Below, in pieces: positions 34,013-41,193 of a stretch of 64,000 bases of DNA. A model generated the notes under the pieces. That model saw only the letters and a list, made by a program, of their open reading frames with translations, had not been told where the DNA came from and ran no database searches. Source of the DNA: JAJZOM01 sp046703545 (GTDB lineage Archaea; Thermoplasmatota; Thermoplasmata; Thermoplasmatales; Thermoplasmataceae); assembly GCA_046703545.1 (NCBI GenBank), contig JBJKSX010000053.1, positions 62,001 through 126,000 on the forward strand, in the 5' to 3' direction. The first letter of the stretch is position 1, and every line of letters begins with the position of its first letter. A program made the translations under genes and the position numbers.

Positions 34013-35960
34013 TGGTTCCAGGTCTTCCCTGTTTGCCGCCGAACATCTTCGAGTTGAAGAAATCTGTAACGGTTGAAAGGAATTTCTGTTTTTCTGGGCT
34101 TGCCATGAGGGCGTTCTCCCACACTTCACGGATGTCTGCTGCGGGTATGACTTCTATCTTGCCTTCGTGCGCCTGGTCAAGGACTATGTCCTCGAAGTTT
34201 GCTGCGGGGACGATGACCCTCTTCATGCCAGCTTCAATTGCTGCCTCAACCTTGGCTGTTACTCCGCCAACTGGAAGAACTGCTCCCCTGACACTGAGTG
34301 ATCCTGTCATTGCAACTGTCTGGTCGATGGGTATGTTTTCGATGGCGGATATTACCGCTGTTGCTATGGAAACGCTTGCAGAGTCTCCTTCCACACCCTC
34401 ATACGTTCCAATGAACTGTATGTGGATATCCATGTCAGAGATCTCCTTTCCGCTGAGTTTCTTGAATACTGCAGATACGTTCTGGACGGCTTCCTTGGCA
34501 ATCTCCCCGAGTTTTCCGGTTGCCACGACCAAGCCGTTTCCCTTATGCTGGGCCGGCGTCACTTCTGCCACAATGGGCATGACTATGCCTGTGTAATCTG
34601 CCATTCCTGTGTTTGCGCCAACCACCGCGAGCCCATTGACCATTCCGACCTGAGATCCTTCACTCCTGAAGGTCTGGTAGGATTTCCTGATCTGGATTGA
34701 CCTGTCAGCAACCTGCTGCTCCAGTGGCTTGCTTAGGGCCTTGGCTGCAACAACCTGCTGTGCGGTTACTATATCTGTCTTCTCTGTGATTGCAATATCT
34801 CCGGCAACCCTGATGAGTCCTCCCAGTTCCCTCAGCCTGAGGGTGAGTTTTCCCTTCCTTCCGGACCTCTTCTGGGCTTCCTTTATGATCTCGGTGACAG
34901 CGCTTATGTCAAAGTGAGGTATTTTCTTGTCCTTAAGTATCTCCTGTGCGATAAACTGGACAAGCTTGTGCCTGTTCTCATTGCTGTCCTCCATTGTATC
35001 ATTAACGTATACTTCGTACCCGTATCCCCTTATTCTTGACCTCAGGGCCGGGTGTATGCCCTGGACCGCATCGAGATTCCCTGCAGCAACAAGAACGAAG
35101 TCACACGGGACAGGCTCTGACTGAACCATTGCTCCGGCGCTTCTCTCGCTCTGGCCTGAGATTGAGAACTTCTTCTCCTGCATTGCGGTCAGGAGGGCCT
35201 GCTGGCTTTCCTGCCTGAGGAGATTCATCTCATCTATGAACAGCACACCCTTGTGTGCCTTGTGTATATTGCCACTTTCAACCCTGTCATGGGAAGGTGT
35301 TTCAAGCCCGCCAGACTGGAACGGATCGTGTCTCACGTCTCCAAGTAGTGCGCCTGAATGTGCCCCTGTTGAATCAATGAACGGGGGTTTATCTGTTGGA
35401 GTATGCGATACCAGCAACTTGGGCACCATAGCCCTTTCCTGCCTCATGCCTGGATTCATCGCCATTATCATGTATATGAAAAGTGCTGCGAAAATGGCCA
35501 TGAAAGCTATTAGATAGTTGCCCAAAGCGATTGAAGCAACTATTCCCAGGAACATGATGGAGATTATTATGAACAGAACACCACGTGACCTGTCTTTCCT
35601 TTCCCTTTCAGCCTTTATCTGGTACTGCCTGACTATCTCCTTTCCCTTGCCTGCTGGAAGTGTTTTGACCTTTGGCCTGTTGGAATCTTCAGGGTTTGGA
35701 AAAACAAGAATGTCCTCAAGTTCATCCTTTGGGAGAAAATCGACCATAGACTGTGCAAGCATAGACTTGCCAGTACCTGGCTCCCCTATGAGCAGGACGT
35801 GCCTTTTCTGGAGGGCAGCTTTCTTGACTACTTCCCTGGCCTCCTCCTGGCCTACGACCTGATCGAAAAGTATTCGGGGCACTTGAACGTCCTTTGTAGA
35901 TGTGATATTGAGCTTGTTTACCCATTCATCTACAGCTTCTATTGTGTTTTCCACCGACAC
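34002..35960 (-). CDS. lonB: Membrane-bound ATP-dependent Lon protease, archaeal LonB
   Basis: A 652-aa AAA+ serine protease for protein quality control at the cytoplasmic membrane. Walker A is GEPGTGKSML (about 57). Two membrane helices at about 127-168 interrupt the AAA+ domain, as in archaeal LonB. Walker B is GVLFIDEMNLL (about 238), sensor AAGNLDAV follows. The protease domain has the catalytic serine in EGDSASVSIA (about 528) and lysine in PVGGVTAKVEAAIEAG (about 571). The GTG start follows a minus-strand TATA-like ATTTAAATAG at about 35975. It overlaps the cgi121-like gene. Confidence 0.96.
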   Translation of the reverse strand: MSVENTIEAVDEWVNKLNITSTKDVQVPRILFDQVVGQEEAREVVKKAALQKRHVLLIGEPGTGKSMLAQSMVDFLPKDELEDILVFPNPEDSNRPKVKTLPAGKGKEIVRQYQIKAERERKDRSRGVLFIIISIMFLGIVASIALGNYLIAFMAIFAALFIYMIMAMNPGMRQERAMVPKLLVSHTPTDKPPFIDSTGAHSGALLGDVRHDPFQSGGLETPSHDRVESGNIHKAHKGVLFIDEMNLLRQESQQALLTAMQEKKFSISGQSERSAGAMVQSEPVPCDFVLVAAGNLDAVQGIHPALRSRIRGYGYEVYVNDTMEDSNENRHKLVQFIAQEILKDKKIPHFDISAVTEIIKEAQKRSGRKGKLTLRLRELGGLIRVAGDIAITEKTDIVTAQQVVAAKALSKPLEQQVADRSIQIRKSYQTFRSEGSQVGMVNGLAVVGANTGMADYTGIVMPIVAEVTPAQHKGNGLVVATGKLGEIAKEAVQNVSAVFKKLSGKEISDMDIHIQFIGTYEGVEGDSASVSIATAVISAIENIPIDQTVAMTGSLSVRGAVLPVGGVTAKVEAAIEAGMKRVIVPAANFEDIVLDQAHEGKIEVIPAADIREVWENALMASPEKQKFLSTVTDFFNSKMFGGKQGRPGTNVA

Positions 35961-36062
35961 TCTAGCCTCTATTTAAATTAAATTATTAAGTCTTTCTTCT
36001 TTGTAAGTCTTACTAATTAACTTTAGAAGAAAGAAAAATGCTGGCAAAAAGGACAGTAAAGG

Positions 36063-36404
36063 TTACCCTATCTCCACAGCGAATACTTTCTTGTGGTTGA
36101 ACATAGTTTTGAGGCCCTTGATGTCCTCGATGTACTCATCATTGACCTTGTAATACTTGAATCCATTCTTTGTCTGCTCTATGGAAATGAGTCCAAGAGA
36201 TACCAAAGACTCCTCTCCAGTATATCTCACTCCAAGTCCCTCGAGACAACCCTTCACATTTGACGGGTCAGATTTTACCGCTCTGGAAATCTCTGACAGG
36301 TATGATCTGTAAGGGTGAATGGAAAGCATGTAGAACAGAACCTTGCGCCTAAGTTCGCTTCGGTTCAATGATCTAATGATGTTTCCATCAGCTATTAATT
36401 CCAT
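36063..36404 (-). CDS. Winged-helix DNA-binding protein
   Basis: A protein of about 113 aa with a winged-helix pattern: RSELRRKVLFYMLSIHPYRSYLSEISRAVKSDPSNVKGCLEGL, quoted only as the helix-turn-helix order (residues about 10-52), then a beta wing EQTKNGFKYYKVND. The ATG at 36404 is preferred over one at 36479 because a TATA element at 36423-36433 lies about 24 nt upstream, which fits a leaderless transcript and excludes the longer form. It is probably a transcription regulator; the target is unknown. It is not in an operon with its neighbours. Confidence 0.78.
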   Translation of the reverse strand: MELIADGNIIRSLNRSELRRKVLFYMLSIHPYRSYLSEISRAVKSDPSNVKGCLEGLGVRYTGEESLVSLGLISIEQTKNGFKYYKVNDEYIEDIKGLKTMFNHKKVFAVEIG

Positions 36405-36422
36405 ACCATCAAATTCGTATAG

Positions 36423-36433
36423 TATTATATAAA
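36423..36433 (-). promoter_or_regulatory. TATA element fixing the start of the winged-helix gene
   Basis: Minus-strand TTTATATAATA lies about 24 nt before the ATG at 36404 and downstream of the alternative in-frame ATG at 36479. Confidence 0.6.
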
Positions 36434-36561
36434 GGTTGGTGTCAGACAAGCTACATGTGCCCTTGTCTACACGTTTCACGACATATTTACCTACATAAAC
36501 CGTCAGACAACAGCTGACAAATCCGCTGTTTTACCTATTATTTTTTATGCGTTGCATAAAA

Positions 36562-38307
36562 TTACAGGTACGGAAGTGCCAGTCTGAACACTGCTATGGA
36601 AGCAATGATGCTGGAGGGTATAGTAATTATGATTGTGTATTTCGCCATTTTCAGCGAAGTGAATACAGATTCTATGAGCTTCTGGTATGTGTTTTCCTCA
36701 CCCATTTTCACCTTGACAGTATGGCTCTTCATGCCGATTTTAACTTCCGAAATGTTCTTCTTGGCTTCAAGCACAGTTCTCCTGATAAGGTCTGCTGCAG
36801 GTTCCAGTGTGTTGCTCCTTCCCAACGGATTGATGTCAAGATTGTTTGCGTTGACGTAATGGTTGTCCGTGGTGTATATTTCCAGCAGCTGCACCTCGCC
36901 GTCTACCATTTCCCTGGCTAGTTCAACTGCCTCCCTTGTTATGTTGTTGGAATCGGTTAGGACAATGGCCTGGTAATTCCTCCCTGTCTGTGTGACTATT
37001 GCCTGCACACCCATGGATCCCAATTCCCTCATTTCCTCATGAATTCTGGCGTAGCCCATTCTTGCAGGATATTTTGATTCGAGCCTGTCCAGTTCCCTCG
37101 TGAACACATTTGCCATCCCCTCACAATTGTCAAGCTCTGGTGCCTTTTCAGTGAAGAAGTTCTGAGCATCAATCAGGGCAAATTCATCGAGGGAATCCTT
37201 CTCCACCTGTTTTATTATCTCAAGCCCCGGCTTGAGCTTCACATCATCAAATGGCTCCCTTTCCGGGATGATTGCCCCAAAGCCGTATTTTCCGAACTTC
37301 TGCATGCCGATTACGTGCCTGCCCGCATTTATCTTCTTGAAGCGCGAAATTGTATTGGAGTATTTCATGTCCTTCAGGCATGCCCGGACCCCTGAAGCGA
37401 TCTCATCTATGTCAGTGTCCCCGGAACAGTTGTTGCTGTTTGTGGTGGTTGTGTGGAACACCATCAGGTCATTCCCAAGATCACTGAACCTGTCCTGCAG
37501 CCTCTGTGGAAGATCACTGGATCCCAATGTGCCAAATGGGCCGGGATGGACGTAAGGGAACACCATTGTTACCATCCTGGAGCTGTCGGCCCTCTTCACA
37601 TCAATAACCTTCACTGGCACTCTTCTCGAATGGGCATATATCTGGCTGAAGAACTTGTTTCCCACTTCTTTGCTCTCCTCATTGTTGTTGTAGTTGAGAA
37701 ACATCTGTATGATTTTCGTGGCGCTCTCCCCATATTCCCTTGAGAATTCCTTTGTGGAGCTCTTGACGAAGATTATGCCCCCTATGACGTATATGATTGA
37801 AGATATTATGAATGGGATAATGACAAGGGGATTCCTGAAAGTGAGGAAGAAGGCTAAAGTTGCGGCATATGTGTAGTTCAGTGCTGGTATGAAGAATTTT
37901 GAAGGCTTGTCGGAATAGTAAGTGTAGAAAATAAGCACTCTAAGCAGGGTGGCTGAGGAAATTGAAACCATCAGCATCGACTCTATGCTTGTGAACAGAT
38001 GAATCGCGAGGGCTATCCAGAAGAATATGGAATAGAAGCCCAATGACATGAAATTGAGGTAGTAGATTCTGCGCACAGGGAAGTGGGTCTTGGTTATCCT
38101 GACAAATATGATGTCCAGGATATTGACCAGAATGAATGAACCGAGAACCCCCACAACTATCAGAATGAGGTCCCTCAGAAGGAAATAATCAATGAAAAGA
38201 ATGATGGCGGAAAATAACGACAGCGTAGTCCAGTGAGGCGATTTCTTGATCATTTTGGTCAGGTCTGAAAAAGCCTTGCCTTCTTGTTCCTGTGCTTTCA
38301 ATCCCAT
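36562..38307 (-). CDS. DUF2070 family membrane protein
   Basis: A 581-aa protein with about six hydrophobic segments over residues 30-185, a large soluble domain, and a last membrane helix at about 555-578. The soluble domain has MVFPYVHPGPFGTLGSSDLP (about 248-267) and FHTTTTNSNNCSGD (about 286), which I recognise as the DUF2070 signature of archaeal membrane proteins. Histidine, aspartate and asparagine residues in these motifs look like a metal or active site, but the reaction is unknown. It is transcribed alone, with a gap of about 77 nt after the kinase-like gene. Confidence 0.85.
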   Translation of the reverse strand: MGLKAQEQEGKAFSDLTKMIKKSPHWTTLSLFSAIILFIDYFLLRDLILIVVGVLGSFILVNILDIIFVRITKTHFPVRRIYYLNFMSLGFYSIFFWIALAIHLFTSIESMLMVSISSATLLRVLIFYTYYSDKPSKFFIPALNYTYAATLAFFLTFRNPLVIIPFIISSIIYVIGGIIFVKSSTKEFSREYGESATKIIQMFLNYNNNEESKEVGNKFFSQIYAHSRRVPVKVIDVKRADSSRMVTMVFPYVHPGPFGTLGSSDLPQRLQDRFSDLGNDLMVFHTTTTNSNNCSGDTDIDEIASGVRACLKDMKYSNTISRFKKINAGRHVIGMQKFGKYGFGAIIPEREPFDDVKLKPGLEIIKQVEKDSLDEFALIDAQNFFTEKAPELDNCEGMANVFTRELDRLESKYPARMGYARIHEEMRELGSMGVQAIVTQTGRNYQAIVLTDSNNITREAVELAREMVDGEVQLLEIYTTDNHYVNANNLDINPLGRSNTLEPAADLIRRTVLEAKKNISEVKIGMKSHTVKVKMGEENTYQKLIESVFTSLKMAKYTIIITIPSSIIASIAVFRLALPYL

Positions 38308-38384
38308 AGGAATACTTTTCTCAATTAAACATTTTACTAGTTTGGGTCAGAAATTCAGTCATATGACGTATATTAATGTGAATT

Positions 38385-39512
38385 TCAGAATACAACTGGC
38401 ATCATTCTGAACCTTCCGTAACCGAAGAGTATTCTGACAAAAGGCGGCTTCTTTTCTGGAACAGGATCTATATCCACGTACAGTCGATCGAAGGATCTCA
38501 TCTTTTTCTCTGAGGAAATTACCATGATGTTCCGGAAGCCAACGTTTGAGACAATCCGGCCGCTGAGCTGCTTATTCCCACGACCCAGGAGAAAACCCTG
38601 GCCGCCGATTGGAGAGATGATTATGACACTTCTTTCCGCCGTCAGCTTATAAATTTCACTTTCTGAGAGGTCCGCCCCAATGAGCTTGCGGTTCCGTACG
38701 AGGTCAAAGCCCAGCAGGCTTCCCTTCAGGTTGAGCTCATCCAGTATGCCCTTGCATGTGGAACCTGGCCCCACTATGTAATTCACGTTGTCTTCCATGC
38801 GCTCAGAAACATATTCAGCTATGCCCTCGATTGAGTTTTCCCCATACTCTGCCTTGGAACTTGACATGACAGATTCACTGACCGGCACACTCAGAGTTCC
38901 GTACGGCTTAACGCCCACAACGCCACGGGAATAAGCCTCCTCATCCAGGTCTATGACTTCCTCTGAAGCGAAATCAGACAGCCTCCCCTCCGCGAAATCC
39001 CTGAATAGTTCTATCCCCCTTGTGACGTTGATTGCAAAAACTGAGCTGTACATCTTGGTTCCCAATGGAACCCCTATGACAGGCAGATCCCACCCTGCAT
39101 CGCAGATGTCCCTCGCAGTTCCGTCTCCCCCGAAAAAGACCAGTACCTCAACATCTTGCTTCTTCAATTCTGAGACAAATTCCTGTGTTTGAGTGGCACT
39201 GCAATCGCCCTGGTATTCCAGAATAACCTCAAAATTCTTCAATCCATTCCTGGCAAATGCCTCTTCCCCCATTTGGCCTGACGCGGTGAGGAACTGTACA
39301 TCCAGGTCGCCCACCTCGCTCAGGAATTCAATGGCCTTTTCCAGTGATATTGACCGGGGGCATGTTGATGGAGTGAGGCTGTCAGAGCCTTTCATATTGA
39401 GGAACTGCCCGCAACCTGCAACCGGATTTACAAGAAAGCCTGCCCTTGTCGAATTATCACCCCGCAGGAATGTACTCCGCAATCGCTGCTGTGAAGTGGC
39501 TGTCATATGCAA
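38385..39512 (-). CDS. ATP-NAD kinase-like protein (COG3199 type)
   Basis: A protein of about 375 aa of the NAD/diacylglycerol kinase fold. The hallmark FFGGDGTARDICDAG (about 133-147) is the GGDGT phosphate-binding loop. GFLVNPVAGCGQF opens the fold (about 25), PVIGVPLGTKMYSSVFA follows, and GPGSTCKGILDEL and ISPIGGQGFLLGRGNKQLS appear later. NAD phosphorylation to NADP is the likely but unproven activity. The start is uncertain: TTG 39512, ATG 39506 and TTG 39479 all lie inside the 3' end of the upstream M50 gene, so the two genes overlap in any case. Confidence 0.82.
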   Translation of the reverse strand: MHMTATSQQRLRSTFLRGDNSTRAGFLVNPVAGCGQFLNMKGSDSLTPSTCPRSISLEKAIEFLSEVGDLDVQFLTASGQMGEEAFARNGLKNFEVILEYQGDCSATQTQEFVSELKKQDVEVLVFFGGDGTARDICDAGWDLPVIGVPLGTKMYSSVFAINVTRGIELFRDFAEGRLSDFASEEVIDLDEEAYSRGVVGVKPYGTLSVPVSESVMSSSKAEYGENSIEGIAEYVSERMEDNVNYIVGPGSTCKGILDELNLKGSLLGFDLVRNRKLIGADLSESEIYKLTAERSVIIISPIGGQGFLLGRGNKQLSGRIVSNVGFRNIMVISSEKKMRSFDRLYVDIDPVPEKKPPFVRILFGYGRFRMMPVVF

Positions 39513-41193
39513 TTATGTACCAGTAAGCTGGGTAGGAATTCAACTGGAATGTCAGGCTCAGTGGAGCGCCACGTGTAATGGTGAGATTTGAGGACTGAGC
39601 CTCGGACGGAGAAGACAGTATATATGCCATGTTCTGTGAATACGTGACCTTTGAGAAATTGTTCTGCGGGAAATATGAGAAAGTGATGTTCGGCCCCCCT
39701 ATGGAAAGCAGGTAAAGGCTTTCAGGAATTGCCGTTGTGAGATTTAGGTGGACCGTCCCATTGATGTTGGGGCGCATCATGTACGGAATCTGGTTGTTGA
39801 AAAGGAGGGCGGTGGTGGTGTTGACTTTCAGGACGGTGAGCTGGAGAGTCCTAAAATAATTTCCCGAAAACACTGTGACCTGGTAACTATGGAAACCCAA
39901 TGCTGTCTTGTTTGTCAAAAAGAACTGCATTTCGTACTGGAAATGTGACCCGGGTGCTATGGACCTGCTCTGGCCCGTGAGCTGGAACTCAACGGAGGGC
40001 GAAACCTCAAAAGCCGGCACTATTGTGGACATCCCGGTATTGTTCACTGTGAGGTTCAGGTTTATGGCCCCTTGATTGTCGTAAACTACGAAGTAGCTCT
40101 GGGAGGCATTGGCGGTAAATGTGTTTATGCCTGCATGAAACGGGAACGGGGCGATGCCAACAACCACAATTGCGAATGAGACAGCTGCAATGGCCTTGGT
40201 ATTGACTTTAAGCTTGGAGAGGTTATTGAGGGGCTGCGGGCCGCGAAGGCCAACCAGAAGCGCAAAAACTGCAAGAATGAACCAGGGCGGATACAGAAGG
40301 CCAAGTGCCACGATCACCATTATTGAGAAGTATGAAAGGTAGGTAGCATTCTTTCCAAAAAGTGCGGATGAGATTAGGCCGCCATCCAGGAATCCCAGGG
40401 GAAGGGCGTTCAGGGCAGTTATCACTATGCCTGACCAGCCGGCAAGGGCCAGAGGGTCAAGAATGCCGTTGGAGGGTATGATGCGGTTAACAATGACCTG
40501 CATGATCAGGGGTGACCCGATTGTCTGGACCGTGGAATTTACTATGGGTGCGGATGGGGGGAAATTATAGGTGGTCAGGGAGCCAATAATAAGGAAAACC
40601 GTGGAAATCACGAAGCCGCCAATAATGGAAAATGAACCTGCCTCTATCATCACCCTCTTGCTCAGGTACGGCTTGTTCGGGGTGTTGAGGGTTCCCATTG
40701 AACCAAAAACAATGGGATTGGGGATGAAAATCGGAAAATCATACTGCATCCCATTCCTCTTCATTGCTGCGTACTTCCCCGCTTCCCTTCCCGCAAGTAT
40801 CACTGAGATTGGCAGCATGTAGAAAAGCAGCGATGTGAGAAAATTCTGGAGAGGATTCTTTATGTCCTGGTAGCTGGACTGGTACACGTATCCAAAATAC
40901 AGCAGGCTGATCAGCGTTGCAATGAACAGGACAATCTTGATCCTGTTAACCAGGTTGTTCTTGGACCCTGGCTTGTCCATGACGATTATTTCATCCACTT
41001 CACCAGAGCTGGTGAATGTCAGGTATCCCAGTTTGTCCAGTTCCTTGGTGAGTTTTATAAAATTCTGTTCGGGCTCATCATGGAAAGTGGGTGTGCGGAA
41101 AACTATTGTTTCTCCCTTGTGCTCCTCTGAAGATATGGTATAGTATTTTTTTACAACCTCATGCAGTCTTTCCTGATCAGCCTTATCCAACAT
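39457..41193 (-). CDS. M50 (site-2 protease) family membrane protein lacking the zinc-binding histidines
   Basis: A 578-aa membrane protein. An N-terminal soluble domain (1-75) precedes a site-2-protease-like core (85-330), with FPIFIPNPIVFGSMGTLN and SKRVMIEAGSFSIIGGF (153-195) matching archaeal M50 proteases, and LNALPLGFLDGG (261-272) matching the C-terminal LDGG motif. The active HExxH motif, however, reads GREAGK (135-140): the glutamate stays but both histidines are gone, and the usual H after LDGG is L. It therefore probably cannot bind catalytic zinc. A C-terminal extracytoplasmic domain of about 230 residues follows, ending in a beta-rich part. It abuts alaS (TGATG). Confidence 0.82.
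   Translation of the reverse strand: MLDKADQERLHEVVKKYYTISSEEHKGETIVFRTPTFHDEPEQNFIKLTKELDKLGYLTFTSSGEVDEIIVMDKPGSKNNLVNRIKIVLFIATLISLLYFGYVYQSSYQDIKNPLQNFLTSLLFYMLPISVILAGREAGKYAAMKRNGMQYDFPIFIPNPIVFGSMGTLNTPNKPYLSKRVMIEAGSFSIIGGFVISTVFLIIGSLTTYNFPPSAPIVNSTVQTIGSPLIMQVIVNRIIPSNGILDPLALAGWSGIVITALNALPLGFLDGGLISSALFGKNATYLSYFSIMVIVALGLLYPPWFILAVFALLVGLRGPQPLNNLSKLKVNTKAIAAVSFAIVVVGIAPFPFHAGINTFTANASQSYFVVYDNQGAINLNLTVNNTGMSTIVPAFEVSPSVEFQLTGQSRSIAPGSHFQYEMQFFLTNKTALGFHSYQVTVFSGNYFRTLQLTVLKVNTTTALLFNNQIPYMMRPNINGTVHLNLTTAIPESLYLLSIGGPNITFSYFPQNNFSKVTYSQNMAYILSSPSEAQSSNLTITRGAPLSLTFQLNSYPAYWYIIAYDSHFTAAIAEYIPAG

Noticed and set aside
33598..34129. Longer frame (to 34129) for the Cgi121-like protein
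   Set aside because: The extra 39 residues lie wholly within lonB in another frame and are basic and low in hydrophobics. The family start fits the ATG at 34012.
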